NCBI RefSeq assembly: GCF_031179285.1
Contig: NZ_JAPSHY010000004.1
Location: forward strand, 155,198 to 219,197
Direction of reading: 5' to 3'
DNA: 64,000 nt
DNA from: Microbacterium sp.
GTDB taxonomy: Bacteria; Actinomycetota; Actinomycetes; Actinomycetales; Microbacteriaceae
The position numbers and the translations under genes are program-made. The stretch's first letter is position 1. Every line of letters begins with the position of its first letter. Below are positions 8,659 to 18,036 of this stretch, one piece after another. The notes beneath the pieces were generated by a model. The model was not told the DNA's origin, searched no databases, and saw only the letters and a program-made list of their open reading frames with translations.

Positions 8659-8691
8659 GAAACGGCCCCCGGATCAACCGGGGGCCGTTTC
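8659..8691. terminator. bidirectional terminator between DUF3145 and fabF
   Basis: Perfect 14-bp stem GAAACGGCCCCCGG / CCGGGGGCCGTTTC with the loop ATCAA; it separates two convergent genes. Confidence 0.9.
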
Positions 8692-8703
8692 ATGTGGGGG
8701 CGC

Positions 8704-9945
8704 TCAGTCGTCGGCGCTGGCGAATGCGACGACGGCGTTGTGCCCGCCGAAGCCGAACGAGTTGCTGATCGCGAGCTGGGGTCCGTCGCCGAGCGGGATC
8801 GGATCGCCGGACAGCAGGAAAGGGACCGCCGGGTCCTGCTGGGTCATGTTGATCGTGGGCGGTGCGACACGGTCCCGGAGCGCCAGGATGGCGAAGATAC
8901 CCTCCAGGGCACCCGTTCCGCCCAGCAGGTGGCCCGTCGACGCCTTGGTGGCGGAAACCGGGATCTCGTCGAGCCGGTCTCCGAACACGCGCTTGAGGGC
9001 GACGTACTCGTTCGGGTCACCGACCGGGGTCGACGTGGCGTGCGCGTTGATGTGCGTGACCTGGTCGGGAGTTGCGCCGGCCTCTTCGAGCGCTTGGATG
9101 ACGGCGCGTGCCGCTCCCGTTCCCTCCGGGTCGTTGCCGGTGATGTGGTACGAGTCTGCGGTGATGCCGCCTCCGACGAGGTAGGCGTAGATGCGCGCGC
9201 CTCTCGCCGTGGCGTGCTCCTCGGTCTCGAGGATCAGCACTGCTGCGCCCTCACCCATCACGAAGCCGTCGCGATCGATGGCGCCGGGCCGGGAGGCGTG
9301 CGCCGGGTCGTCGTTGCGACGGGACAGCGCCTGCGCGGATGCGAAGGACGCCATCGTGATCGGGTGGATCGAGGACTCCGTACCGCCGGCGATCACGACG
9401 TCGGCGAGTCCGTCCTGCAGGTGATGGAAGGCGTGGATCAGCGATTCGGTGCTGGAGGCACATGCGCTGACGACCGTCTGCGCATACGCGCGTGCGTGGA
9501 ACTGCAGTGAGAGGTTGCCCGCCGCGGCGTTGGGCATCAGCATGGGCACCGTCATCGGCATCACGCGCCGCGGACCCTTCTCGCGCAGAGTGTCCCAGGC
9601 GTCCAGCAGCGTCCACAGCCCGCCGATGCCGGTGGCGAAGTCGACGCCGAGCCGCTCCGGGGCGACCTCGGGGGAGCCGGCGTCCGCCCACGCTTCCCGC
9701 GCCGCGATCAACGCGAACTGGGAGGAGGGGTCGAGACGCTTCGCCTCGTGCCGGGGGAGGACCTCTTCGGGCCGGACCATGGCCTCAGCGGCGAAGGTCA
9801 CGGGCAGCTCGTACTGCTGAACCCAGTCGTGTTCGAGCGTGCGGGTGCCGGACATCCCGGCGAGCAGGTTGGTCCAGTTGTCCGGTGCCGTCCCGCCGAT
9901 GGCGGATGTGGCGCCGATGCCGGTGACGACGATGCGCTTGGTCAT
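8704..9945 (-). CDS. fabF: beta-ketoacyl-ACP synthase II
   Basis: 413-aa KAS II, the chain-elongating condensing enzyme of type II fatty acid synthesis. The active-site Cys162 lies in VVSACASSTES, and the two catalytic histidines are in HINAHATSTPVGD and STGHLLGGTGA, completing the Cys-His-His triad. The C-terminal SNSFGFGGHN motif is present. Last gene of the minus-strand operon fabD-fabH-acpP-fabF, which is the standard actinobacterial order, 89 bp after acpP. Confidence 0.95.
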   Translation of the reverse strand: MTKRIVVTGIGATSAIGGTAPDNWTNLLAGMSGTRTLEHDWVQQYELPVTFAAEAMVRPEEVLPRHEAKRLDPSSQFALIAAREAWADAGSPEVAPERLGVDFATGIGGLWTLLDAWDTLREKGPRRVMPMTVPMLMPNAAAGNLSLQFHARAYAQTVVSACASSTESLIHAFHHLQDGLADVVIAGGTESSIHPITMASFASAQALSRRNDDPAHASRPGAIDRDGFVMGEGAAVLILETEEHATARGARIYAYLVGGGITADSYHITGNDPEGTGAARAVIQALEEAGATPDQVTHINAHATSTPVGDPNEYVALKRVFGDRLDEIPVSATKASTGHLLGGTGALEGIFAILALRDRVAPPTINMTQQDPAVPFLLSGDPIPLGDGPQLAISNSFGFGGHNAVVAFASADD

Positions 9946-10034
9946 GGGGGTGTGGTTCCTTGTCGGACGTGCGTCGGGGTGACGGAGGTGAGGACGCCAC
10001 GCCCGCTCGACGAGCGGGGTGGCATCCGTCGGAG

Positions 10035-10283
10035 TTACTCCTGGCCCGCGACGATGAAGTTCACGGCGTCGCCGACGGTCTTGAGGTTCTTGACCTCGTC
10101 GTCGGGGATGGTGACACCGAACTTCTCTTCGGCGTTGACGACGATCGTCATCATCGAGATGGAGTCGATGTCGAGGTCGTCGGTGAACGACTTCTCGAGG
10201 GCGACCTCGTCTGCGGAGATGCCGGTCTCGTCGGTGATGAGCTCTGCGAGGCCGGCGAGGACCTCATCGTTGGTGAAAGCCAT
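10035..10283 (-). CDS. acpP: acyl carrier protein
   Basis: 82-aa acyl carrier protein; Ser41 in the DIDSISMM motif is the phosphopantetheine site. The protein is acidic and helical as expected. The ATG at 10283 is preceded by AGAGGAA, a good ribosome binding site; the longer open frame upstream is a shadow. It is the third gene of the fab operon between fabH and fabF. Confidence 0.95.
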   Translation of the reverse strand: MAFTNDEVLAGLAELITDETGISADEVALEKSFTDDLDIDSISMMTIVVNAEEKFGVTIPDDEVKNLKTVGDAVNFIVAGQE

Positions 10284-10351
10284 GTGGTATTCCTCTTTCT
10301 TGCGGGTTGTATTCGGAACCGTGGAACAGTCTAGGCAAGATCGCCCGCTTC

Positions 10352-11353
10352 TCAGGGGAGGACGACGACCTGGGCGGCGAAGACGAGACCTGCGCCGAAG
10401 CCGATCTGCAGGGCGAGCCCGCCGGAGAGTTCGGGGTGCTCGGCCATCAGGCGGTGGCTGGCGAGGGGGATCGACGCCGCAGAGGTGTTGCCGGTCGTCT
10501 CGATGTCGCGGGCGATGACGGTGGTCTCGGGGAGCCCCAGCTGCTTGGCGAACTCGTCGATGATCCGCATGTTCGCCTGGTGTGGGATGAACGCGGCGAG
10601 ATCCGATGCCTCGATTCCGGCCCTCTCGAGCGCCTCCCGGGCGACCTTGGCCATCTCCCACACAGCCCACCGGAACACCGTCGGGCCCTCCTGCCGGAGC
10701 GTCGGCCAGGGGGCAGCTCCGTCGCGGAAGTCGGTGAGGGTGTGGTTCATCCCGACTGCATCGGCCTTGGAGCCATCGGATCCCCACACCGCCGGCGCGA
10801 TTCCCGGCGTCTCGCTCGGTCCGATGAGCGCGGCGCCGGCGCCGTCACCGAGCAGGAATGAGATGCTGCGATCGGTCGGGTCGACGATGTCAGACAGCTT
10901 CTCAGCACCGATGACCAGTGCGTAGCGCGCAGCTCCGGCGCGGATGAGGGCATCGGCCTGGGCGATCGCGTAGGCGTACCCGGCGCAGGCGGCGTTGACG
11001 TCGTAGGCGGCCGCAGGGTTGGCTCCGACGCGATCGGCGACGATGGCGGACACCGACGGGGTCTGCTTGGGGTTGCTCACCGTCGCCACGATCACGAGGT
11101 CGACCTGTTCAGCGGGCACGCCGCCCTTGTCGATGGCCTCAGCAGCAGCAGCCGTCGCGAGATCGATCGCGTCGGTGTCCTTGACGGCGCGGGATCGCGT
11201 GACGATGCCGGTTCGCTGCTGAATCCATTCGTCGCTGGAGTCGATCGGACCGATGAGGTCGCTGTTCGGTACGGTGAGTTCGCCACGCGCGGCGCCGAAG
11301 GAGTAGATCCGCGTGAAGGCGGGACCCGTGTTCTGGGTCAGCGTCGGGGTCAT
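10352..11353 (-). CDS. fabH: beta-ketoacyl-ACP synthase III
   Basis: 333-aa KAS III, which starts fatty acid synthesis by condensing an acyl-CoA primer with malonyl-ACP. Active-site Cys123 is in NAACAGYAYA; the His is in IPHQANMRI and the Asn in TGNTSAAS, so the Cys-His-Asn triad is intact. In actinobacteria this enzyme usually accepts branched primers, leading to iso/anteiso acids. The start codon overlaps the fabD stop by four bases. Confidence 0.95.
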   Translation of the reverse strand: MTPTLTQNTGPAFTRIYSFGAARGELTVPNSDLIGPIDSSDEWIQQRTGIVTRSRAVKDTDAIDLATAAAAEAIDKGGVPAEQVDLVIVATVSNPKQTPSVSAIVADRVGANPAAAYDVNAACAGYAYAIAQADALIRAGAARYALVIGAEKLSDIVDPTDRSISFLLGDGAGAALIGPSETPGIAPAVWGSDGSKADAVGMNHTLTDFRDGAAPWPTLRQEGPTVFRWAVWEMAKVAREALERAGIEASDLAAFIPHQANMRIIDEFAKQLGLPETTVIARDIETTGNTSAASIPLASHRLMAEHPELSGGLALQIGFGAGLVFAAQVVVLP

Positions 11354-12270
11354 GCGGCTTCTCCGTTCAGCAGCGCGACGGCCGCATCAAGGTCTTCGGG
11401 GGTCTTCACAGCCACGGTCGGAACACCGCGCAGTCCGCGCTTCGCGAGTCCGGTGAGAGCGCCGGCGGGGGCGAGCTCGATCAACCCGGTGATGCCGTGT
11501 TCGGCGAACGAGGCCATGCAGAGGTCCCATCGCACGGGGGACGAGACCTGGTCGACAAGGTATGTGAGCGCCTGAGCCCCGTCGGTGACCGTCGAGCCGT
11601 CGCGATTTGTCCACAGGGTGATATCGGGATCAGCGGGGTTCACGTCTGCCACGGCCGTGCGCAGTGCCTCGACCGCGGAGGCCATGTACGCGGTGTGGAA
11701 CGCTCCGGCGACCTGCAGCGGGATGACCCTGGTGCCCTTCACCGGCTGCTCGGCCAGCGCCGCGAGAGCCGGAAGTGCTCCGGCGACGACGAGCTGACCT
11801 CCGCCGTTGTAGTTCGCCGGTGCCAGGTCGAGTTCCGCGAGGCGATCAAGGACCGCCTGCTCGTCGCCACCCAGCACGGCGCTCATCCCCGTCGGAGTGC
11901 GGCCTGCGGCATCCGCCATCGCGCTACCGCGGATGCCGACCAGACGCATCCCGGTGGCTGCGTCGACGACACCGCTGCCGACGAGCGCAGCGATCTCACC
12001 CACCGAGTGCCCGGCGATGCCGTCGGCGCGGCGGCCCGCGCGCCCGGTCAGCGCGTCTGCCGCGATGAGCGACGCCGCCACGATGAGGGGTTGCGCGATG
12101 CGCGTGTCGCGGATCGTGTCGGCATCCGAGACCGTGCCGTGCTCGCGGAGGTCGACGCCTGCCGCATCCGAGTATTCGGCGAGGCGGTCAGCCACCCCGT
12201 CCAACTCGAGCCATGGCGAGAGGAATCCGGGGGTCTGCGAACCTTGACCTGGGCATACGACGACAATCAC
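11350..12270 (-). CDS. fabD: malonyl-CoA:ACP transacylase
   Basis: 306-aa acyltransferase that loads malonyl groups onto AcpP. The nucleophile Ser89 is in GHSVGE and the N-terminal motif is VCPGQGSQ. I chose the GTG at 12270 because it places this motif next to the N-terminus, as in the family; the frame stays open to 12318. First gene of the fab operon, 93 bp downstream of fasR. Confidence 0.9.
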   Translation of the reverse strand: MIVVVCPGQGSQTPGFLSPWLELDGVADRLAEYSDAAGVDLREHGTVSDADTIRDTRIAQPLIVAASLIAADALTGRAGRRADGIAGHSVGEIAALVGSGVVDAATGMRLVGIRGSAMADAAGRTPTGMSAVLGGDEQAVLDRLAELDLAPANYNGGGQLVVAGALPALAALAEQPVKGTRVIPLQVAGAFHTAYMASAVEALRTAVADVNPADPDITLWTNRDGSTVTDGAQALTYLVDQVSSPVRWDLCMASFAEHGITGLIELAPAGALTGLAKRGLRGVPTVAVKTPEDLDAAVALLNGEAA

Positions 12271-12315
12271 CTCACCAGTCTGCCAACGATCGGCGGGCCG
12301 TGGTGGATGATCCAT

Positions 12316-12340
12316 CACAAGATTGCGGGAAACGCTTGTG
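12316..12340. promoter_or_regulatory. inverted repeat between fasR and fabD
   Basis: CACAAG (12316-12321) and CTTGTG (12335-12340) form an inverted repeat with 13 bases between the arms, in the only non-coding gap upstream of fabD. The place suggests a FasR operator, but the FasR motif of this genus is not known to me. Confidence 0.3.
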
Positions 12341-12363
12341 TGTGGCGTACAGCCGCGGGTCGT

Positions 12364-13584
12364 TCAGCGGGCAGGGCGGCGCAGCGCAGGCCGGCGACGT
12401 ACCTGCTCGGCGGCGCCGATGGAGCCGAGGATGAGCGCCGTCTGCAGGATGAGCGCCTCACGCGGGCCGGTGGCATCCCAGCCGATGACCTCGCTGACCC
12501 GTTTGAGGCGGTATCGCACGGTGTTGGGGTGGACGAACAGTTCGCGTGCCGTCGCCTCGAGGGAGCGTCCGTTGTCGAGATAACTCCACAGCGTCGTCAC
12601 CAGATCGGTCGAGTGCGCCTGCAGCGGGCGGAAGATCCGCTCGATGAGCGTCTGCTTCGCGAGCGGATCGCCGGCCAGCGCTCTCTCCGGAAGCAGATCA
12701 TCTGCCTCGACGGGGCGAGGAGCACTGCGCCAGGCACGAGCGACCGCGAATCCGGCGAGGGCCGCGCGCGCACTCTGGCTCGCGTCCACGAGCGCCGCCA
12801 CGGCAGGCCCCAGCACGACGTAGCCGGGTCCGAACGAGGGCTCCAGGCGGGTGGCGATCTCCTGGAAGCCGAGTTCGTCCTCCTCGCCCTCTTGACCTGC
12901 GATGCGAGCGCGACCGAGCACGAGGACGAGGCGCGAACCCTGCACCCCGATGAGCACGTCGACCGCGAGCTTGCGAGCCGTGCGGCGCACCTGATCGACG
13001 TCGAACTGGGGGGGAGTCGTTCCCACCAGCACAGCGACCTCGCCATGACCGTGCCAGCCGAGAGCCGCGATGCGGCTGGGCAGTTCCTCGTCCGCCTCGC
13101 CGGTGAGGATCGAATCGACGACCAGCGCCTCGAGGCGTGCGTCCCAGAGGCCGCGAGCCTCGGCGGCGCGGGCATAGACGTCCGCGGCGGCGAACGCGAC
13201 GTCGCGGGAGTAGAGCAGGATCGCCTCTCGGAGGTCGTTGCCGCGCCCGGCGACCCGCTCCTCCGTCACTTCGACCGTCACGCGGATCAGCTGCAGCGTC
13301 TGCTGCAGGCTGACGCTCCGAAGCAGTTCGCGAGGGGCAGCCGCGAAGATGTCCGCGGCGATCCACGGGGTGGAGGTCGGGTCTTCGTACCACTGGATGA
13401 ACGAGGTGATGCCGGCCTGCGCCACCAACCCGACCGCAGAGCGTCGGGCCGGTGGCATGTCGGCGTACCAGGGGAGGGTGTCCTCGAGCCGCTTGATCGT
13501 CACCGAGGCGATGTCGCCGGAGATCCGGCGCAGCCAGGCGAGAGTAGCGGCCTTGTCCATGGCCGTGGCGGGAGATCCTGTCAC
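12364..13584 (-). CDS. fasR: FasR-type regulator of fatty acid synthesis
   Basis: 406-aa PucR/CdaR-type regulator: a long ligand-sensing N-terminal part and a C-terminal helix-turn-helix near residues 350-385 (ATARELFVHPNTVRYRLKRV). It sits directly upstream of fabD on the same strand, the position held by FasR (SCO2386) in Streptomyces, where it activates the fab operon. Function is assigned from position and domain type. The ATG at 13584 lies 7 bp after the aceE stop, so aceE read-through may supply it. Confidence 0.75.
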   Translation of the reverse strand: MTGSPATAMDKAATLAWLRRISGDIASVTIKRLEDTLPWYADMPPARRSAVGLVAQAGITSFIQWYEDPTSTPWIAADIFAAAPRELLRSVSLQQTLQLIRVTVEVTEERVAGRGNDLREAILLYSRDVAFAAADVYARAAEARGLWDARLEALVVDSILTGEADEELPSRIAALGWHGHGEVAVLVGTTPPQFDVDQVRRTARKLAVDVLIGVQGSRLVLVLGRARIAGQEGEEDELGFQEIATRLEPSFGPGYVVLGPAVAALVDASQSARAALAGFAVARAWRSAPRPVEADDLLPERALAGDPLAKQTLIERIFRPLQAHSTDLVTTLWSYLDNGRSLEATARELFVHPNTVRYRLKRVSEVIGWDATGPREALILQTALILGSIGAAEQVRRRPALRRPAR

Positions 13585-13591
13585 AGAGGGC

Positions 13592-16318
13592 TCAGCTTTC
13601 GCCGCCCGCGTTGCCGCTGGTCCCGGCGTTCACGTCGTGCAGGCGGTACTTCTCGATGGCCTGCGCTGCGAGCGAGCGATCGACGGCACCGTCCTCGGCG
13701 AGCGACTGGAGCGTGCGCACCACGATCGACGGTCCGTCGATCTTGAAGAAGCGGCGCGCGGCGGCGCGGGTGTCGGAGAAGCCGAAGGTGTCGGCACCGA
13801 GCGTCGCGAAGCGCTGCGGGACCCACGGGCGGATCTGATCCTGCACCGCGTGCATGTAGTCGCTGACCGCGACCACCGGCCCCTGAGCATCGCGCAGCTT
13901 CTCGGTGAGGTACGCGGTGCGGGGCTCCTGGTCCGGGTGGAGGAAGTTGTGCTCATCGGCGGCGAGGCCGTCGCGACGCAACTCTGTCCACGAGGTGACC
14001 GACCACACGTCGGCGACCACGCCCCAGTCGTTCTTCAGCAGCTCCTGCGCCTCGAGCGCCCAGGGCAGACCGACACCCGAGGCGAGCAGCTGGGCGCGGT
14101 GGCCTTCGCCTTCGCCCGCGGCGACGCGGTGGATGCCGCGGACGATCCCGTCGACGTCGACCCCCTCGGGCTCGGCGGGCTGCACCAGCGGCTCGTTGTA
14201 GAGGGTGATGTAGTACATCACGTTCGGGTCGGGGTGGTTGCCGCCGTACATCCGCTCGAGCCCTGAGCGCACGATGTGCGCGATCTCGTAGCCGTAGGCG
14301 GGGTCGTACGACACTGTCGCCGGGTTGGTCGACGCCAGCAGATGCGAGTGACCGTCGGCGTGCTGCAGGCCCTCGCCGGTCAGCGTGGTCCGGCCGGCGG
14401 TCGCACCCATGATGAACCCGCGCGCCATCTGGTCGGCGGCCGCCCACTGGGCGTCACCGGTGCGCTGGAATCCGAACATCGAGTAGAAGACGTAGATCGG
14501 GATGAGCGGCTCGCCGTGCGTGGCGTACGACGTTCCCGCCGCCGTGAACGCCGCGAGCGCGCCGGCCTCGTTGATACCGACGTGGACGATCTGACCCTGC
14601 GGGCTCTCCTTGTAGGCCAGGAGCAGCTCCCGGTCGACCGAGGTGTAGTGCTGGCCGTTGGGGTTGTAGATCTTCGCCGTGGGGAAGTAGGCGTCCATGC
14701 CGAAGGTCCGCGCCTCGTCGGGGATGATCGGGACGATCCGGTGGCCGAAGTCCTTCGAGCGCAGCAGATCCTTCAGCAGGCGGACGAACGCCATCGTGGT
14801 CGCGATCTCCTGCGTTCCGGACCCCTTCTTGGGGAGCGCATAGGCGGAGTCGTCCGGCAGCGAAAGGCCGACGTGGGTCGAGCGGCGCTCGGGCAGGAAG
14901 CCCCCCAGGTTCTTGCGGCGCTCGAGCATGTACTGGATGGTCTCGTCCTGCGGTCCCGGGTTGTAGTACGGGGGCAGGTACGGGTTCTCCTCGAGCTGCG
15001 CGTCCGTGATGGGGATGTGCATGGTGTCGCGGAACGTCTTGAGATTGTCCAGCGTCATCTTCTTCATCTGGTGGGTGGCGTTGCGGCCCTCGAAGTGCGG
15101 TCCGAGGCCGTAACCCTTCACCGTCTTGGCCAGGATGACGGTCGGCTGCCCCTTGTGCTCGGCGGCCGCCTTGTATGCCGCGTAGACCTTGCGGTAGTCG
15201 TGGCCGCCACGCTTCAGCTGCCAGATCTGGTCGTCGGTGTAGTCCTTGACCAGAGCCGCCGCGCGCTCATCCCGTCCGAAGAAGTTCTCTCGGATGTACG
15301 CGCCGGATTCGGTCTTGAACGTCTGGTAGTCGCCGTCGGGCGTGACGTTCATGATGTTGAGAAGCGCGCCGTCGGTGTCGCGGGCGAGCAGGTCGTCCCA
15401 CTCGCGGCCCCAGACGACCTTGATGACGTTCCAGCCGGCGCCCCGGAAGAAGGATTCGAGCTCCTGGATGATCTTGCCGTTGCCGCGCACCGGTCCGTCC
15501 AGGCGCTGCAGGTTGCAGTTGATGACGAAGTTCAGGTTGTCCAGGCCCTCGTTGGCGGCGACCTGGAGCTGGCCGCGGCTCTCGACCTCGTCCATCTCGC
15601 CGTCGCCGAGGAACGCCCACACCTGCGAGTCGGCGGTGTCCTTGATGCCGCGGTTCTCGAGGTACTTGTTCGACATCGCCTGATAGATGGCGTTGATCGG
15701 ACCGAGTCCCATCGAGACGGTCGGGAACTGCCAGTAGTCGGGCATCTGGCGCGGGTGCGGATACGAGGGGATGCCGTGCGGCGCGCGCGACTGCTCCTGG
15801 CGGAACCCGTCGAGGTTGTCTTCGGTGAGCCGGCCCTCGAGGAAGGAGCGGGCATAGATGCCGGGGGAGGCGTGACCCTGGACGAAGATCTGGTCGCCGC
15901 CGGCCGGGTGGTCGAGTCCGCGGAAGAAGTGGTTGAAGCCGACCTCGTAGAGAGCGGCCGACGAGGCATAGGTCGAGATGTGACCCCCGACGCCGATGCC
16001 CGGACGCTGCGCGCGGTGGACGGTGACCGCGGCATTCCAGCGGATCCACGCACGGTAGCGGCGCTCGACCTCTTCGTCGCCGGGGAACTCCGGCTCGTTC
16101 TCGGGTGCGATGGTGTTGATGTAGTCCGTGGTCGGCACCATCGGCACATTCAGGTGCAGTTCCTTGGAGCGCTTGAGCAGGCTGAGCATGATCTCACGCC
16201 CGCGGCCGTGGCCCTTCGCATCCACCAGCTCATCGAGCGACTGCTGCCACTCGCCGGTCTCCTCCGGATCGCTGTCGTGGGGGCCCTGGGAGTACGGATC
16301 CTGGTCGTGGACGGTCAC
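13592..16318 (-). CDS. aceE: pyruvate dehydrogenase E1 component, homodimeric
   Basis: 908-aa thiamine-diphosphate-dependent E1p, which decarboxylates pyruvate and passes the acetyl group to lipoyl E2. The ThDP motif region [10 protein letters not shown], the N-terminal [11 protein letters not shown] and the C-terminal transketolase-like domain are present. I chose GTG at 16318: GAAAGG lies seven bases upstream, and the protein then starts [11 protein letters not shown]2 and E3 genes are not adjacent; a two-lipoyl E2 and lpd lie at 44-47 kb. The homodimeric AceE type is standard in actinobacteria. Confidence 0.95.
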   Translation of the reverse strand: MTVHDQDPYSQGPHDSDPEETGEWQQSLDELVDAKGHGRGREIMLSLLKRSKELHLNVPMVPTTDYINTIAPENEPEFPGDEEVERRYRAWIRWNAAVTVHRAQRPGIGVGGHISTYASSAALYEVGFNHFFRGLDHPAGGDQIFVQGHASPGIYARSFLEGRLTEDNLDGFRQEQSRAPHGIPSYPHPRQMPDYWQFPTVSMGLGPINAIYQAMSNKYLENRGIKDTADSQVWAFLGDGEMDEVESRGQLQVAANEGLDNLNFVINCNLQRLDGPVRGNGKIIQELESFFRGAGWNVIKVVWGREWDDLLARDTDGALLNIMNVTPDGDYQTFKTESGAYIRENFFGRDERAAALVKDYTDDQIWQLKRGGHDYRKVYAAYKAAAEHKGQPTVILAKTVKGYGLGPHFEGRNATHQMKKMTLDNLKTFRDTMHIPITDAQLEENPYLPPYYNPGPQDETIQYMLERRKNLGGFLPERRSTHVGLSLPDDSAYALPKKGSGTQEIATTMAFVRLLKDLLRSKDFGHRIVPIIPDEARTFGMDAYFPTAKIYNPNGQHYTSVDRELLLAYKESPQGQIVHVGINEAGALAAFTAAGTSYATHGEPLIPIYVFYSMFGFQRTGDAQWAAADQMARGFIMGATAGRTTLTGEGLQHADGHSHLLASTNPATVSYDPAYGYEIAHIVRSGLERMYGGNHPDPNVMYYITLYNEPLVQPAEPEGVDVDGIVRGIHRVAAGEGEGHRAQLLASGVGLPWALEAQELLKNDWGVVADVWSVTSWTELRRDGLAADEHNFLHPDQEPRTAYLTEKLRDAQGPVVAVSDYMHAVQDQIRPWVPQRFATLGADTFGFSDTRAAARRFFKIDGPSIVVRTLQSLAEDGAVDRSLAAQAIEKYRLHDVNAGTSGNAGGES

Positions 16319-16470
16319 GGTGGAGCCTTTCGTCAAGCTGGCGGGTCTCGCCGGGAAACGGGAAGCGACACGGGCAGCCTTGTCGGCTGTGCACAACGCG
16401 CGCCGATTTCAGCCTAGCCCTCTTGGACAGATCCGTCGCGCATCGGGCGACGGATAGACTGGGCACGTCA

Positions 16471-16543
16471 GGGCCTTTAGCTCAGCTGGTAGAGCGCCAC
16501 GTTTACACCGTGGATGTCGTCGGTTCGATCCCGGCAGGGCCCA
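16471..16543 (+). tRNA. tRNA-Val (anticodon UAC)
   Basis: 73-base tRNA with acceptor stem GGGCCTT/AGGGCCC, D-arm GCTCAGCTGGTAGAGC, anticodon stem CCACG/CGTGG around loop TTTACAC (anticodon TAC) and T-arm GTCGG TTCGATC CCGGC. CCA is not encoded. A TAGACT hexamer at 16455-16460 fits a -10 element. It marks the left edge of a small accessory stretch. Confidence 0.95.
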
Positions 16544-16605
16544 CTCGGAGAACTCCGGGATTCTCGGCTCACCTTGCCGAGCCGGTCACGCTTGGCTGAG
16601 CTCGT

Positions 16606-16719
16606 ATCAACGATCGCAGCAATACGGTTCAGACTGAACCAGAGCTGCTGGTGCACCAGCACATGATGGATGCGTGCGACGTCCACAGCGGAGTACGTAC
16701 GGCACCCGTATGCATGGCG
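16606..16719 (-). pseudogene. MerR/TipA-like regulator remnant
   Basis: A 38-codon stretch without start codon or the rest of the gene. It reads YGCRTYSAVDVARIHHVLVH, then QQLWFSLNRIAAIVD, and lines up with residues 63-96 of the intact TipA-like protein at 21159-22019 (GGYRAYSADDVGRIHRVLVY, then QELGFSLTQIGDLLD). It covers the second half of a MerR DNA-binding domain only. It begins 63 bp past tRNA-Val. The match is seen by eye; it looks like a decayed paralog. Confidence 0.6.
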
Positions 16720-16759
16720 GATGCCGACGCCCCATGGGCGTCGGCATCCATCGTCCGTG

Positions 16760-17158
16760 TCAGTGGTCGGAGTGGTTCCGCGAGCGGCTGCCCACCTTCG
16801 ACAGGCCCCGGCTGATCATGTAGCCGACGGCGAGAAGGGTGACGTACCACCACGCCTTGTCGGCTCCGAAGCCCTGCCCGTCCTCGCCGTTGTCGACGAC
16901 TGCTGCCGCGATCAGGATCGCGAGCGACACCAAGATGAACGTGTAGAACTCCGTCGTGAGGAACGCAGGCTTGGTCTCCGACGACCGGTGAGGCCTGTGC
17001 TGCTTGGCAGGGGCGGGGCCGCCCTGCTGCCCTGCCTGCGGGACGTGGTGCTGCTGCGGAGCGGCGGGCTGAGCCGGCGCGGGCTGGCCCACACCGGGCT
17101 GAGGAGCTGTGGGGTACGGGTTTGAACCGGGAGGGTTCGTGGGAGGCATGTTGGACAT
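16760..17158 (-). CDS. proline-rich two-pass membrane protein, unknown
   Basis: 132-aa protein: residues 1-70 are Pro/Gln/Ala-rich and probably disordered, followed by two hydrophobic segments near residues 73-88 (FILVSLAILIAAAVV) and 103-116 (WWYVTLLAVGYMIS), and a basic tail. No known domain was recognised. An AGAAGGAG ribosome binding site lies just before the ATG. It could be a small envelope protein; no function is proposed. Confidence 0.7.
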   Translation of the reverse strand: MSNMPPTNPPGSNPYPTAPQPGVGQPAPAQPAAPQQHHVPQAGQQGGPAPAKQHRPHRSSETKPAFLTTEFYTFILVSLAILIAAAVVDNGEDGQGFGADKAWWYVTLLAVGYMISRGLSKVGSRSRNHSDH

Positions 17159-17559
17159 GGTGTTCTCCTTCTGTGCGGATCGGACGGTTGACGCCCTCGA
17201 GCGGTAGCTCGTGACGGAAACCTACGCCGGAACGCGGAAGCCGCCTACAGGGTTGACAGAGCCGGCGGCGTGAAGTCCACGCCGGGTGTCCTCATCGGCG
17301 AGGATGAAACGACCCTCGCTGCAGGGGTGAGCTGCCTCGTTCAGCTCACCCCTGCAGCACTCATCACAGGTGTCTGGATGGGCCCGGTCCCTGCGAGGGT
17401 GTTGAGATGCACCTCCGTGCGCGCGAAAGAGCGGCTCTTGGCTGACAACCACGGGCCTTTCCTCGCATCGGCAGACATGACGCGGGCGCCGGGCATGTCT
17501 CGGGTCGCCAGTCCGAAGGGCACTGCGGAGCAGCTCGAGAACATCCGGCGTCTGCGTGC
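17159..17559. other. 401-bp stretch without a convincing gene
   Basis: Contains the upstream region of the 16760 gene, a perfect 17-bp inverted repeat (listed separately), and a plus-strand open frame (17270-17569) whose last 40 codons look protein-like (LADNHGPFLASADMTRAPGM, later EQLENIRRLRAQQ) but have no clear start or ribosome binding site. That frame overlaps the stop of the gene at 17560. It may be a fragment of a lost gene or chance. Confidence 0.5.
17318..17358. repeat. perfect 17-bp inverted repeat
   Basis: GCTGCAGGGGTGAGCTG (17318-17334) and CAGCTCACCCCTGCAGC (17342-17358) pair without a mismatch around the loop CCTCGTT. There is no T-tract. It lies about 200 bp beyond the end of the minus-strand ECF operon, so it may be its terminator, or a trace of a mobile element. 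Confidence 0.7.
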
Positions 17560-18036
17560 TCAGCAGTAGACGTTCGTGATGGACGCCCGGAAGGAGACGG
17601 GCACGTTGGCGTACGAATTCGAGCCGGCAGACGCCCTCACAGTCGTTCCTTGACGCGCCGAGAGTGTGCCAGAGCGACCGTTCGCGATGGAACCGACAAT
17701 TCCGAGCGCTGCCGTCGACTTCGAGCCGCAGGATGACCACGTCAGCTTCACCCCCGCCTGACCTGCTGCCGAGTATGCGCAGATGGCGCCGGTGGCGCAA
17801 TCGCCGACTGCGAGGACTGCGGCGGCCTGCGGCTCGGACGGCAGTACGTTCAAGCGCATCCCGAGCTCCGGCCAGAAGCCGCTCGTCTCGGTCACGGCGA
17901 TGCCTCCGGGCTCGGCTGCGAGGGCGTACTTAACGGCCGGATGAGGGTCTTCGGCAGGAGCCTGCGTGGCGGCGACAGCGCTGGGAGTGCCAGCGAGGCC
18001 GACGGCAAGGGCAAGAGCGGCGAGGGCACGAATCAT
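17560..18036 (-). CDS. secreted protein, peptidase-inhibitor-I36-like
   Basis: 158-aa exported protein with a typical signal peptide (residues 1-23, MIRALAALALAVGLAG, cleavage near AVAA). The mature part has four Cys, in GDCATGAICAY, WSSCG and a terminal NVYC. The CxxGxxCxY pattern with a later WSSC and NV resembles actinobacterial peptidase inhibitor I36/crystallin-like small exoproteins. The assignment is tentative. Its start overlaps the stop of the upstream gene by four bases, so it belongs to the ECF sigma operon. Confidence 0.6.
   Translation of the reverse strand: MIRALAALALAVGLAGTPSAVAATQAPAEDPHPAVKYALAAEPGGIAVTETSGFWPELGMRLNVLPSEPQAAAVLAVGDCATGAICAYSAAGQAGVKLTWSSCGSKSTAALGIVGSIANGRSGTLSARQGTTVRASAGSNSYANVPVSFRASITNVYC

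Noticed and set aside
11497..13746. 749-codon plus-strand frame
   Set aside because: Antisense to fabD, fasR and the aceE end; composition bias only.
14276..16417. 713-codon plus-strand frame
   Set aside because: Antisense shadow of aceE with Val/Arg/Gly-rich sequence and no family features.
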